Below, piece after piece: positions 12,001 through 21,992 of a stretch of DNA of 64,000 nucleotides; the first letter of the stretch is position 1; each line of letters begins with the position of its first letter. Source of the stretch: Paraconiothyrium sp. Pb-2020 (taxonomy: Eukaryota > Ascomycota > Dothideomycetes > Pleosporales > Didymosphaeriaceae); NCBI GenBank assembly GCA_022419385.1, contig JAJUBI010000001.1:5642001-5706000 (forward strand). Direction: 5' to 3'. The notes below the pieces were generated by a model. The model worked only from the letters and a program-made list of their open reading frames with translations. It had not been told where the DNA came from and did not search any database. The position numbers and the translations under genes are program-made.

Positions 12001-12665
12001 GGTTGCCGGAAGGTTTGACTAAAGAGGTAGGTTCCCTATATTTACGACAACTGCATAGGCTAACGCAACGTAGGAGCAGTATCAGTTGATGATTCCACGA
12101 AATGCCAGCATAGCGGATGTTCTGGAAGCTCTACAGAAGAAGGCCAACATCAGCGAGGAGGTTATGGGGAAAGTGCGCGTATACGAAGCCCACAATAACA
12201 AATTCTACAAGACTCTGAGCCCTGACTTCCAAGTCATGGGCATTGGCGAGTATCTGCAGCTGTATGCTGCGGCGTTCCCCGATGACGAGTCATCCAAGAA
12301 AATCACCGTTTTCCACTATGACAAGGAGGTTTCGAAGGTCCATGGCATTCCATTCCAGTTTTCCCTCAAAGAGGGGGAAACCTTCAGCGATACCAAGCAA
12401 CGACTCTCCGATTTCACCAAGATCAAGGGCAAGCAATTTGATAAAATCAAGTTCTCTCTGGTCTCGAGGGCAACGTATTCAAGACCAGAGCCTGTTGAAG
12501 ATGGTGAGTTCCTCGCGTCCACGAAGCATGGTGCGTTCCTAACCCTCGATAGACGAGATCTTGTGGGATTTGATAGGTGATAGGGACGACATAGCAATCG
12601 GCCTGGACCATGCCAACAAGTCGCGGAGCTTCTGGGGCAAGTCTGACTCCATCTTCATTCGGTGA
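9100..12665 (+). CDS. Ubiquitin carboxyl-terminal hydrolase, USP7/Ubp15 type
   Basis: Cysteine protease that removes ubiquitin from proteins. Exons: 9100-9108, 9180-12026, 12074-12503, 12553-12665; product 1132 residues, close to yeast Ubp15 and human USP7. The first exon codes only for Met-Asp-Gln. Domains: N-terminal acidic region; TRAF/MATH domain at about 60-195 (WEIKDWRTL ... WGFTRFAELRRLF); USP catalytic domain from about 215, with the Cys box GLKNQGATCYLNSLLQSLFF (Cys229) and the His box VHSGDLNAGHYYAF (His471); then tandem ubiquitin-like domains as in USP7. The C-terminus after the last intron reads LGLDHANKSR..WGKSDSIFIR in the family's style, which confirms that splice. Acts in nucleus and cytoplasm on the basis of the family. 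Confidence 0.95.
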
Positions 12666-13142
12666 GGGCTGTTTACGCAGCATGTACGCTTTATTGCAGG
12701 TTTGAAATTAATTTTTAAGGGAGCGCGGCGCAATTTGGGAGCGACTGCATGCTTGTTATTGGACTCGGTGTGATTCTTGTGCATATATAGACGCCGCTGA
12801 GAGCGGTCTCATAGCTTGGCGAGTGAAGGTTGGTGTCGAGCACGAGGTGAAGAATGCTCACACATGTAGGGTAGATGTTGAGGCGTGAAGGTTGCGTTAT
12901 GGGAACGGGATAAGAACATATCAATCGAAAAACACATACGTACATCTCTTCCATCCCTTTCGAACATGCTTTCCTCCTAAGACACTCGCGCTTGAGCAAT
13001 ATGCGGGCACCCGCCATCTCTGATTGGCCAATGCAACTGCTCCTCCGTGTATGGGCCGACATTCTCCCGAAACGGCCAGCTGGAACGTCGCATGTCAACC
13101 CTGGGAAGGCTCGCGTGTCCGACGAACGCAACCACCACCAAG
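12666..13142. other. intergenic region
   Basis: Holds the USP 3' UTR and the p24-gene promoter. A TATATA tract near 12783-12790 lies about 350 bp before the next start and may be part of a promoter, but is far for a TATA box. No other feature was seen. Confidence 0.4.
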
Positions 13143-14023
13143 ATGCGGACCTTTGCAGCTCTGACGGGCCTGCTGGCCTACTGCGCGACAACTATCTCGG
13201 CCACCGCATTGACTTACCGCTTGGAGGCCCACGAGCGCGCGTGCTTCTTCACGAATGTCGAGACCAAGGGAACCAAGGTGGCCTTCTACTTTGCCGTACG
13301 TTGGCCTCTCTTATTTGACTGGCCAATCCTGATTTGAGTTGCAGGTCCAATCCGGCGGCTCCTTCGACGTTGACTACGCAGTCACTGGCCCTGGCGACCG
13401 AGTCATATTAGACGGAACCAAGGAGCGCCAGGGCGACTTCGTCTTCACGGCCAACGACGTGGGCGAGTACCGCTTCTGCTTCAACAACGAGATGAGCACC
13501 TTCGCTGAGAAGACGGTGGACTTCGAGATCGCGGTACGGGCACCTTTCCATCCTACTGTCATTCCCGATACTTCCTTTTTCGAGGCTCTCACCCCGCCTC
13601 AGCTCCAACGCTGGATCTCCAATTACAATTCAAGATATGAAAAAGGCATGATGTCTAACGCAGAAGCCCCGCAGGTCGAGAATGAGGTTCGCGCACAGCT
13701 GCCGAGCAAGCAGGGTTCGAGCCCGGAGCAGACGAGCGTGCTAGAGGAAAGTATATTGAAGCTGAGCGCACAGTTGAGCACCATCAGCAGGAGCCAGAAG
13801 TACTTCAGGACGAGGGAGAACCGGAATTTCAGCACAGTGAAGAGCACGGAGAAGAGGATATTCAACTTTAGCATGATGGAGGTGGGGTTGATGGTTGTGA
13901 TGGCTGGGCTACAGGTCTTTATCGTCCGCTTCTTCTTCCAGGGCGCGCGGAAAGGTGAGACCTCACTCAACTGTAGACTATTCATGTGTGAACGTGCTGA
14001 CTGATATTCTAGGATACGTATGA
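13143..14023 (+). CDS. p24 family (EMP24/GP25L) cargo receptor
   Basis: Type I membrane protein of COPI/COPII vesicles that cycles between ER and Golgi and helps sort cargo such as GPI-anchored proteins. Exons: 13143-13295, 13345-13533, 13675-13954, 14013-14023; product 210 residues, the usual p24 length. It has an N-terminal signal peptide (about residues 1-20), a GOLD domain with the two conserved cysteines (ERACFF, Cys34; GEYRFCFN), a coiled-coil neck (LEESILKLSAQLSTISRSQK), the RTRENRNFSTVKSTEKRIFN juxtamembrane block, one transmembrane helix and a short tail (FFQGARKGYV). The second intron (141 nt) is a multiple of three without a stop; removing it restores FEIA-VENEVRAQLPS, as expected. 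It most resembles ERP-type members, but I cannot fix the subfamily. Confidence 0.9.
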
Positions 14024-14449
14024 ACGAATACTCGCACGGCAGCACGAGCTTGGAAAATGTGTATGGCAACAGGGAAAAGAGCGAGGGCTTCGGGCCTGGG
14101 ACGAGCCTGCTCGAGTGGCGCATAGAAGGTCAAGGTCAATTGTGTATCATCATAGCGGCATTTGTTTGGGATACGGTGTCAAGACAGGACTGATTAACGA
14201 GATATCATTTGCATTCTCTGGAACACTTCGCAGCGCTCTAACCTGTGGGCTTTGAACAATGTTAGGCCAAAAGTTTGGGCATCGCATTGCTCAGCCTGGG
14301 ACAACTCACGGTATCAGAACCTTTGATGAGGTACCCGTCGTTCATTCATTGCCCCTGACGACAGCCTGCCCCGCCCTCTTGCCCTCTTGCCGTCTTACCC
14401 TCACCTACACCGCAAATCTGTTTTGAAACTCTACAAACACAACACCACA
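14024..14449. other. intergenic region
   Basis: Carries the p24 3' UTR and the promoter of the next gene. The last 90 bases before 14450 are C/T-rich, typical of fungal core promoters and 5' leaders. Nothing else was seen. Confidence 0.4.
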
Positions 14450-16494
14450 ATGGCATTCTCGCGCAAGCACGCCTCGAGTCCTACCACGGACACCTTCGAG
14501 CGAGACCGCCAGCAGGACAGAGAGCTCACCCAGCAGCGAGTGCGCGATTACGCGCAGAACTTTGGAGCGGCAGGTGTAAGTTGTGATAGTATAGCCTGGG
14601 GTAATTTGAGGGTGCTGACGAGACGGCACAGAACCTATACGGCCTCCTCCAGCCCAGACTGCCGCCTGTGGGCTTGTTTGCGCCGCCGAGACCGTCTGTT
14701 CACCCTCCCCTTCACCCGAACAGAGACAACAGCAAGCGAAAGCGCGTTGACTTCGTCGACCTCACCTCCGACGCTGACGACACTTCTGCGGAGCTTCAAC
14801 CGCACCCCGTCAAGCGACCTCGTCCTTCACCGCCCGAGAGCGCCCCGCAACCCGGGAGGAAGACGAAGAAGCAACCTATCGGGGCAAACGGCAAGAAGGC
14901 GCAGGACGAGCAGGAAGCGCAGTTAACGGCGGACGCACGATTAGCCAGAGAGCTGCAAGAAGCTGAGCTGCGCAACGGCAAGTCACGGAGGTTGAGGAAC
15001 AAAACCAGGAGTCCAGAGAAGCGCCTAGACAAGAAGCTTTCAGTCTATGAAGAGTTCCAGAGGATTGAAGAAGAAGCTGTGCAACGTGAGCAGAGGCAGC
15101 GAAGTTTGAGAATTGCCAGCCCAGAGAAGCGCTCGCTACGTACACTAAGGAGTAGCAGCCCTGAAAAGCAACCGGACAAGAAGCTTTCCACTTACGAAGA
15201 GTTCCAGAAGATTCAGCAAGAAGCCGCACAAGGCAAGCATTCAAGCAAGAAGCTCCGGAAGAGTCAACAAGAAGCCGCACAAGGCAAGCATCCAAGCAAG
15301 AAGCTTTCGGTCTACGAGGAGTTCCAGAAGATTCAGCAAGAAGCCGCTCAAGGTCAGTCCACGCAAACTAGGAAGCGCACTCTACGAAGTGCCAGCCCAG
15401 ATAAGTCAACCGTGCGTACGCGTCGAGGCAGCACCCGCGAAGGACGAAGGGCCTCCAAGCAGAACACGCGAGCCACCATGGACCGTGTCAACTCCACTGA
15501 GGACGCGAACACTTCGCAAGAGCAACTCCGAACCCAGTCTTGCGCTCCGGCATCAGCAGACGAAGACCGCCGCAGAATGCCGCCACCACCTCCACCCAAG
15601 AACACAACAGGTCATCCTATGCTGTCTGCCCAGAACATCAACGGCAACATCATTTCCAAAAACGCTCAGTCCAGGCCCATCAACCCATTGAACCCTCCTG
15701 TGCAGCTCCCTACCAGTCAAGGCATACTACACAGGTCCAAAAGTGCCCGCGTCACAAAGCAATCATACCACACCGCGCACAAACAACCTTACTCCACGCA
15801 AGTGACCCAACGCCTTGCGCAACTCCACGAGGCCCACGCCCACGCCCAAGAGCGCGCCCGTCAGGAGCAGAAGCAGAAGGAAGAGTACATCTTCAGACAC
15901 ACTCGACCACGCGAGGCCTTGCACCATGGCGTACATATGCTCGACGCCGAACTGGACCACGTGGCGTTCGATATGTGCCAGTACTTCGACTCGACAGACT
16001 ACCGCTACGGCCATCTCCCGAGCGTGAACCCGGATCTACCATTCCCTAGTATCGAAGATACGGATTTGACAGCGGTGAACGAGGGCGACGAGAGCGCTTC
16101 CGTCCTCGGTCCCACACGCGAAGACGCTCCCGACCTAGGAGATGAGCCGGCAGGACCAGAGAACTTCATTGATCTTACAAACCCTGACTCGGAGCGTAAC
16201 GAACAAGAGCCTACACCGCTTTTCGACGCTCCTGTTCCCCACGAACGGTTCATCAACGCCTACGAGCTCCCCGCATACAATCCCATCACAGCCTCGGACT
16301 CCGACTTCTTCACCGTCGGGGCTGGCCATGAGACGGGAACGTTTCTGGAGCCTGAGTGGGATGAGGACGATAGCTGTTGGAGGGCACCGGACACGGACGT
16401 ATCGCAGGAAGGTGCCCTCGTAGGAGAGCTATTGCAATACGCGGAAGAAGAGAAGACTTCTCAATCGACTGATGAGGCGTCAGGATGGATCTAA
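14450..16494 (+). CDS. Repeat-containing, disordered nuclear-type protein with two SIM-like motifs
   Basis: Exons 14450-14575 and 14632-16494 (56-nt phase-0 intron); product 662 residues. The start context is CACAATGGC. About residues 75-85 read RKRVDFVDLTSDADD, and about 555-565 read FIDLTNPDSERNE: both match the hydrophobic core plus acidic flank of SUMO-interaction motifs (V/I-D-L-T). Between them are Lys/Arg-rich segments with many SPEK/SPDK sites (possible CDK-type phosphorylation) and imperfect repeats containing KKLSVYEEFQKIQQEAAQGK. A Pro run precedes a Gln/Ala/His helix and an acidic C-terminus. No RING, helicase or enzyme domain was seen. A SUMO-binding nuclear scaffold is an inference; the family is not recognised. 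Confidence 0.7.
15025..15353 (+). repeat. Imperfect coding tandem repeats
   Basis: Inside the preceding gene. Three units share AAGAAGCTTTC followed by codons for YEEFQ(K/R)I (near 15031, 15179 and 15299). Between the last two is a shorter duplication of CAAGAAGCCGCACAAGGCAA (near 15218 and 15269). Copies differ at scattered, mostly synonymous or conservative positions, so the duplications are not brand-new. Confidence 0.8.
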
Positions 16495-17034
16495 GATTAG
16501 ATGGATTGATCTACTCTGAGATTGTTTGGAGTACCGTGATCGAGCTTGGAGTATTTGGACGGAGTCATTGGGGCCTGTCCTCTTTTGTTGGAACAAGGTG
16601 ACCATTGACTCTAATATGAGTTGGGCGTTGCGCGGTAATGGTACGCACCGCAATGCGATGCCGAGATCCACCCTGCCTGCCTACCCCTGCTTGAGCACGT
16701 TTTGTATATGGAGATACCCACGAGAAGCAACTTGCTTCTCTCTTTGATGAGCTTGGGATGGAGCTTGGGCTTGAGCTTGGGACGTTCAGGTAGCATGATT
16801 AATCACAAAAGTTGATGGTTTGATAACATTGTGAAGAGGATGCTCAATACTTCAGATTTGTTGCTCTTTGTATTGGTGGTTTGATCTAGTGATATGCCTT
16901 ATTCGAACAGTTGGGACGGTGTCTGATCAACGCAAAGCTATAATGCTAGCATTCAATTGGAAGAAGCCTTGACGAGATTCAGTCACCACTCGTAAAGTTC
17001 CTGGACAGTAAGAATGTATAGACATATCTATATT
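16495..17034. other. Convergent intergenic region with a small direct repeat
   Basis: Lies between two convergent genes and should hold both 3' UTRs. At 16747-16782 the unit GAGCTTGGG occurs three times with short spacers. The stretch 16795-17000 is AT-richer than its surroundings. No gene was seen. Confidence 0.5.
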
Positions 17035-18339
17035 TCACACAGCACTCCAATCCCCTCTAACGCCGTCACCGTCTTCCACTGTCGCCCATTCTTCCCTCCT
17101 TGCATGTTCTCTACTCGACCTATCTTCATCGCTGCTCCCCACCCGACTCAATACCTCACTCCTCACGTCCAACTCCGTAGTCATTAATATGCCCCCTGCC
17201 GCCATAATCTCCTGCCACCCGCTGTCGTGTCTATCCTCATTCCGCCCCTCTCCCTTGAACTCCCTCGGCCAGATAACCTCCTCACTACGCGATCGCTTGA
17301 GTGTCGACGATCCCGTCAAAGACGACACATTGGTATCGAGGCCCAGGCTGTGCTTGTGCGAGTTTGTGAGCGAGAGATGCAGCGATGGAAGCTGGTAAGA
17401 ATCGGTATGCGTGAGGGACGAAGTGCGGCGGGATCTTGGATTTCGACGACGCCTTCGCGCGGAAGAGTACTGGTGCGATGGAGGTGGAGGCGGCGGTGGG
17501 ACGGACTTGAATGAGGCGATGTTTGCTGCTATAAGGGTGGCCTGGACTTCGAAGAGAGACCAGAGCGTGATTTGCACGGCGTCACGTCGTACGTCGTCGG
17601 AGGCCGCGTACGCTTTGAGCAGCGTGATCCTTAGGATACTGCATGCGGTTGCAAAGAGGCCCAGGGTTATGACAAGTATGGCCAGCATCCCCTCGCGAGT
17701 TGGTACAAGTCCTGCCTGCGCGAACGATAATGGCGTTAACGCCAGGACGAGATCTGTGGCGGTGCCGACGCCCGCATGCACGTATTTGCTTGCGAGGACT
17801 GTGTTGCTAGCCGTGCAAACAGCATCTCGGTGTATGGCTTCATTCCAAATGTACTCTATGGGTATGCATTGCACGACCATGAACACGACACTGATGATGC
17901 AAAAAAGAACCTGTGCGGCAATGAGAAGGGAGAGCATGATTCGCCATGAGCGACCTTGCTTGAAGTGGAGGAGCGTGAACGCAATGCCGATCCTGATAAA
18001 TGATGTAGTGGGTATCCAGAAGAGTTCCGATGTGAAAAGAAGACGGTGAGCGCGAATTCTGACGTATCGTGAAGAAGAAATTACGTGGTGGCCGAGGCCA
18101 TACGTAGTGGCAGCGATGACAAGCGACCATTCGATGAGGGCGAGGAGCTGTTCGTGCAGGTTAGCGTCGCGTTCCTGGACCAAAGCTCGACATACAGTAG
18201 CCACCGTGATGCTATAGTCATCCCATCGAAACCGTCTTTGCTTGACTCTCTTGTATACGCGTCCGCCGAACAGAGCGAGTATCACCAAGAAAAGCAACGC
18301 TGTAACACCAAGCAGTGTTGCCGCTGGCGGACTTGCCAT
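17035..18339 (-). CDS. PTH11-like seven-helix membrane protein (fungal rhodopsin-like domain)
   Basis: Resembles the fungal PTH11-type GPCR/integral membrane family: about seven hydrophobic helices in the first 290 residues, with family-typical blocks RFRWDDYSI, YGLGHHV, SELFWIPTTSFIRIGIA and ITLGLFATACSILRI. The C-terminal ~150 residues are a soluble tail rich in Ser, Arg and Pro (poly-Pro run, SARRRRRNPRSRRTSS). A 48-nt segment at 18195-18148 has perfect intron ends (GTATGT..ACAG) and is probably spliced out; its length is a multiple of three, so the frame is open either way (434 or 418 residues). Removing it restores a smooth helix (TVAT-LLALIEWSLVIAAT). The ligand is unknown; a sensing role is family inference. 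Confidence 0.75.
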   Translation of the reverse strand: MASPPAATLLGVTALLFLVILALFGGRVYKRVKQRRFRWDDYSITVATVCRALVQERDANLHEQLLALIEWSLVIAATTYGLGHHVISSSRYVRIRAHRLLFTSELFWIPTTSFIRIGIAFTLLHFKQGRSWRIMLSLLIAAQVLFCIISVVFMVVQCIPIEYIWNEAIHRDAVCTASNTVLASKYVHAGVGTATDLVLALTPLSFAQAGLVPTREGMLAILVITLGLFATACSILRITLLKAYAASDDVRRDAVQITLWSLFEVQATLIAANIASFKSVPPPPPPPSHQYSSARRRRRNPRSRRTSSLTHTDSYQLPSLHLSLTNSHKHSLGLDTNVSSLTGSSTLKRSRSEEVIWPREFKGEGRNEDRHDSGWQEIMAAGGILMTTELDVRSEVLSRVGSSDEDRSSREHARREEWATVEDGDGVRGDWSAV

Positions 18340-19369
18340 CCTACGCGTGAGGTGTGATCCGGTCAGCGAAAACCCATACGAAATAACTCACGAGGGATGC
18401 GAATGGTTTTGACCAGCGGACCAGCCGCGTGCCTCTATATCACAAGCCCAAACACCAAACCAAGTGTCCGGGTACGACCATGCGCCTTTCTGTCGCATCG
18501 ACGCATGTATACTGATGCCATGATCGACGACCAAACACGAGCCGCGCTGGGGACTGCATAGCGCAAATAGCCAGAAACCATGCATATAGACCACTTGCCG
18601 ATTCGACAGCAAGCGACCACCACTTCTCGGTAGATTAGCGTTCCAAATTCCCCCACAGTCTTTTCATAGTGCTCATCCGGCTGCGATATGCGAGTGTTTG
18701 CAGTGCGCCTCTTTAGCCTGTATTACTTGTAACGTGGGTTGAGGGTGCCAAGGTGTCGGAAATCAACGTTGTCCGGCACGCCTATGACTGATGGTCAAGA
18801 CGCAAATGCGCATCAGTAATTCTAATACGCAGTTCGGTGAGTGTCAGCACAAGGAGCGGGACGTTTGAGGTCGAATCGACAATGGGTCGGAATCTACGTG
18901 ACCGATCACAGAAACAGTATAGTATATCCGGGTAAAACTCTTCACTGCGGTCGTTTTTGTGACTTTTCTATTTCGATGGTTGGACGTTCCTCAGATCGTG
19001 CAGTGCGCTACTGGTTTCCACTATTTTGGACAACAGTGTCGGATCGATGATTCAAAGAAGAAATGTAGACGTCCGGCGGAACCCCGTCGGTAAAAACGGT
19101 ACCTAGCGGCGGAACGCTCCTTCTCTTCGGATCCACCCGAAGACCATGGATCAGACTTGCGTCTTGTAACACTGTCGGGAGAATCATTATGCGCCGCCGG
19201 TACGAGCAGCTATCGCGCTCAGACCGACGAAATGTGTATTGGATGTTGATGCAGCGCGGAAAGGCTATGAGAGCACTACTCGTTTGGAGAGATCCACATA
19301 CTTTTTACTGTTACAGAGGTACTAGTCCTATATGCGTTTCAACCGGTACGTGATGCTCACATCCCCTTA
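18340..19369. other. Intergenic region, about 1 kb
   Basis: Upstream of the PTH11-like gene and downstream of the monooxygenase gene. Only short frames on both strands, none with a recognisable motif. No tRNA-like A/B boxes or clear repeat were seen. Confidence 0.4.
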
Positions 19370-20644
19370 TCAGAACTCCACAGGCTTCGCTTCAGAGAAG
19401 TCGACTTGTCCAAAAAACTTCAGACCACCACCTCTACTTCCTCTCACAGCTTCTGAAGCCCACTTTCGCATGCCCTCTTCATACGCTCCGACACTCTCCT
19501 CCGACAGTCCCTCTTTAATAGCAACGAGCAAGTGTTCAACGTCTTTTAAGGCACTGACAGCGCCCAGGCCTGCAGTTGGTGGCATCGGATGCGCCGCATC
19601 TCCTAAGACAGTGATGAACTTCGAAGGCTTCCAGGTGGGCATATCCGGGACTGTCGTGACAATCCGCAAAGCCGATGCAGAACCCCGGTCTTGCTGCCTG
19701 AGTATTGGAAAAATAACGCCGTGCCAGTCTTGGGTCAGTTCGATAGACAAGTCTGCAGCCTGTGCTGGCAGAAGTCGAACAAGGTCAGCAGTGGTGTGCT
19801 TGAATTTACGCTCTCGCGACAAGAGTACCCAGTACATGTAATCTTTGACCGTCTCCTTGGCTCCGGTTTCAGGATTCAAGATCGTCACGATGTCGGGATT
19901 TGGGAAACGCATAGGCTCGAGGAATAGCGTCAGAGGCGTGCCGTCCGGGGAATGCTGCTGTATCAGGACCATTCCGTTTCGAGTCTTTGCATGTACAGAG
20001 GCAGACAGCGTAGGCGTAAGAGTGGTTTTTCCGTAGATGCAACGACCAGTGGTATCGACGACGGAAAGCTGTGGAAGGTACTGCCTACGCACACGGGAGT
20101 TTACTCCCTCAGCACCCACAAGAAATCCGCCGCTGTACGAATCTCCATCTGCAAAATACGCGGTGATACTCGAGCCGTGAATTTCGTATCGCTCAAACGC
20201 CTTCCCAAACGAAACGTGCTGGTCAAGATCGGACAAAAGAATCTCGCGCATGATCGTTCGATCGACGGCGATCGGTCTCTCATCGGTGTGCTGTGCTCCT
20301 TTGAGTCCTTTTGAGCCATGTGGTCCTCCAGGTGGCTCAGCAGGGGGGCCTGTCCTGACCTCCTCCCCAGACAGAGCATCGATCTTGGTAATTCCAGATG
20401 TTTCGCGCTCTGCAGCTGCGCTGGCCTCCAATTTCTGCCATGTATGCCGTGGAAGGACTTCCTTCAATGCATGTACCGCGTCTCCGTCAAGGCGAATGCG
20501 GTACCCTTGGGCGCGGAACGACTGGGACTCATCGCGCTCGAAGACGTGAAAAGGAATGTCGTTCTTGAGGAGACCTTGGGCAAGCGTTAAGCCACCCACT
20601 CCGCCTCCAATGATAAGAATCTTGGCCTGAGCGTCAGTCGACAT
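19370..20644 (-). CDS. FAD-dependent aromatic-type monooxygenase
   Basis: Group A flavoprotein monooxygenase (FAD_binding_3 type), typically adding a hydroxyl group to an aromatic or polyketide substrate using NAD(P)H and O2. Single exon, 424 residues from the ATG at 20644; an upstream in-frame ATG at 20683 would add 13 residues. Motifs: N-terminal Rossmann ILIIGGGVGGLTLAQGLL, middle DG-like motif FLVGAEGVNSRVRRQYLP, and the FAD-phosphate GD motif ITVLGDAAHPMPPTAGLGA. No membrane anchor. It lies next to an amidohydrolase and a membrane protein on the same strand, which would fit a small degradative or secondary-metabolic group, but the substrate cannot be named. Confidence 0.88.
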   Translation of the reverse strand: MSTDAQAKILIIGGGVGGLTLAQGLLKNDIPFHVFERDESQSFRAQGYRIRLDGDAVHALKEVLPRHTWQKLEASAAAERETSGITKIDALSGEEVRTGPPAEPPGGPHGSKGLKGAQHTDERPIAVDRTIMREILLSDLDQHVSFGKAFERYEIHGSSITAYFADGDSYSGGFLVGAEGVNSRVRRQYLPQLSVVDTTGRCIYGKTTLTPTLSASVHAKTRNGMVLIQQHSPDGTPLTLFLEPMRFPNPDIVTILNPETGAKETVKDYMYWVLLSRERKFKHTTADLVRLLPAQAADLSIELTQDWHGVIFPILRQQDRGSASALRIVTTVPDMPTWKPSKFITVLGDAAHPMPPTAGLGAVSALKDVEHLLVAIKEGLSEESVGAYEEGMRKWASEAVRGSRGGGLKFFGQVDFSEAKPVEF

Positions 20645-21028
20645 TGTCAAGTATTTGCGGTTCCGTTGCACGAGGTGTTCCAAGGTACGGCTGAACTATC
20701 CAATCGACTCCAGAGACTGCTTGGAAATGCTTCTAGCTGACTGAATAATCATTCAAACACTTGCGAAGGTCTATAGCTTCTATAGATGGCTCATCATGCA
20801 ATCTTATATTGATACCCTTATGCCCGCATATTCAAGATCGGAAGTAAATAAAGTCCGTCACCGGGGATATGGTAATTGTTCAGCCTCATTGTTCAGTTAG
20901 GAGATACATTATGAGGTTCGAGATTGGCATAGCTAACAATCGGAGAGTCGCCAAGATCCGATGCCGATCAATCGACGTGCCAAAAATTACTACACTGGAC
21001 TTCCATGCAGGGATGCTCGCTCCTGAAG
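20645..21028. other. intergenic region
   Basis: Upstream of the monooxygenase and downstream of the amidohydrolase. AT-rich in 20700-20870. No motif of note. Confidence 0.4.
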
Positions 21029-21913
21029 CTACTCATCCTTGTAGAACTGCCATAGACGTCTTGGGTTGTCTACAAACAGCCTCCGTACTTGCTCTTCGCT
21101 CCCTGCCCATTCCACTGTCTGCTTTATCAGGCCCGCATCATCGATATTCCTGAAGTCTTGTGGATTAAGTCTTCCACCAGCTGCAGCATGACCCTCTCTG
21201 CTCGCAGTGTACGGCCAGTCGCTACCAAACACTACAATGTCCGGACCGTTGATCAATATCGTCTTTCCGATTACCCGCATATCTTCGTACAACGGTGCGG
21301 ACTTGGAGTTCTGGTAAGGCGCGGAGAATTGACGAAGACAAGTTTGCGTTGTACGAGAGAGATAAGCTCGGAGAACCCGGTGATAGAGTACGGGTCGTAG
21401 GTGTTCGCCGTAACATTTGTACATGAGCCCGCCATAGCATGTCCATAGTGGTCAAGAACAACTCGTACGCCCAGATCGGGAATCACGTCAACCAAGTCCG
21501 TCATCGCCTTGATTGGGACCCAGAGTTGCAGGTTCCAGTCATACACTCTTGCAACTTTCGTGTGTTTTCACTGCCTCAACGATCTCTTCGTTCGTGCCCT
21601 CGTTGCCATAATTGACGCGTACGCCACGAACACCAGCAGTGTGGAATTCGGCCGGTTCGTTGTTGGAGATGTTCTCCGGATCGACCACGACGCCACCGCG
21701 GCAGGATCCATTGAATGTATTCAACGCATCGATCAGCACGGAGTTGTTGGTTCCGTAAACACTAGGTAGTACGATGACACTGTGAGATATGCCGTGCTTT
21801 TGCTGCCACTCTGTAGTGTTCTTGACAGTTGCAGCTTTGGGAGTACAGTCGCGATTGGGATCCATAGCATAACGCTCAGGGTCTATGATGTGGATATGGG
21901 AGTCCCTTAGCAA
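21029..21913 (-). pseudogene. Amidohydrolase (2-pyrone-4,6-dicarboxylate hydrolase-like), frameshifted
   Basis: TIM-barrel metal-dependent hydrolase of the amidohydrolase-2 group. Clear family blocks lie in three segments: DSHIHIIDPERY (metal-site HxH), VLPSVYGTNNSVLIDAL and GVRGVRVNYGNEGT in the first; DWNLQLWVP and VVLDHYGHA in the second; SAPYQNS, VVFGSDWPYT and LFVDNPRRLWQFY in the third. Segments 1 and 3 share a frame; segment 2 is shifted. The breaks lie at the AAAA run (minus sense) at 21568-21565, one base too many, and near 21331-21329, one base too few. No intron fits, since conserved residues run straight through both breaks. No ATG precedes DSHIH either, so the 5' end is missing or in an unseen exon. 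Recent pseudogene or assembly errors. Confidence 0.7.
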
Positions 21914-21992
21914 GCGTTAGCGCCACGCAATACTTGCATCAGTCAGCAGAATTGCATTTGGCTAACAAATGTTTTCAATATCAGCAAACCTC

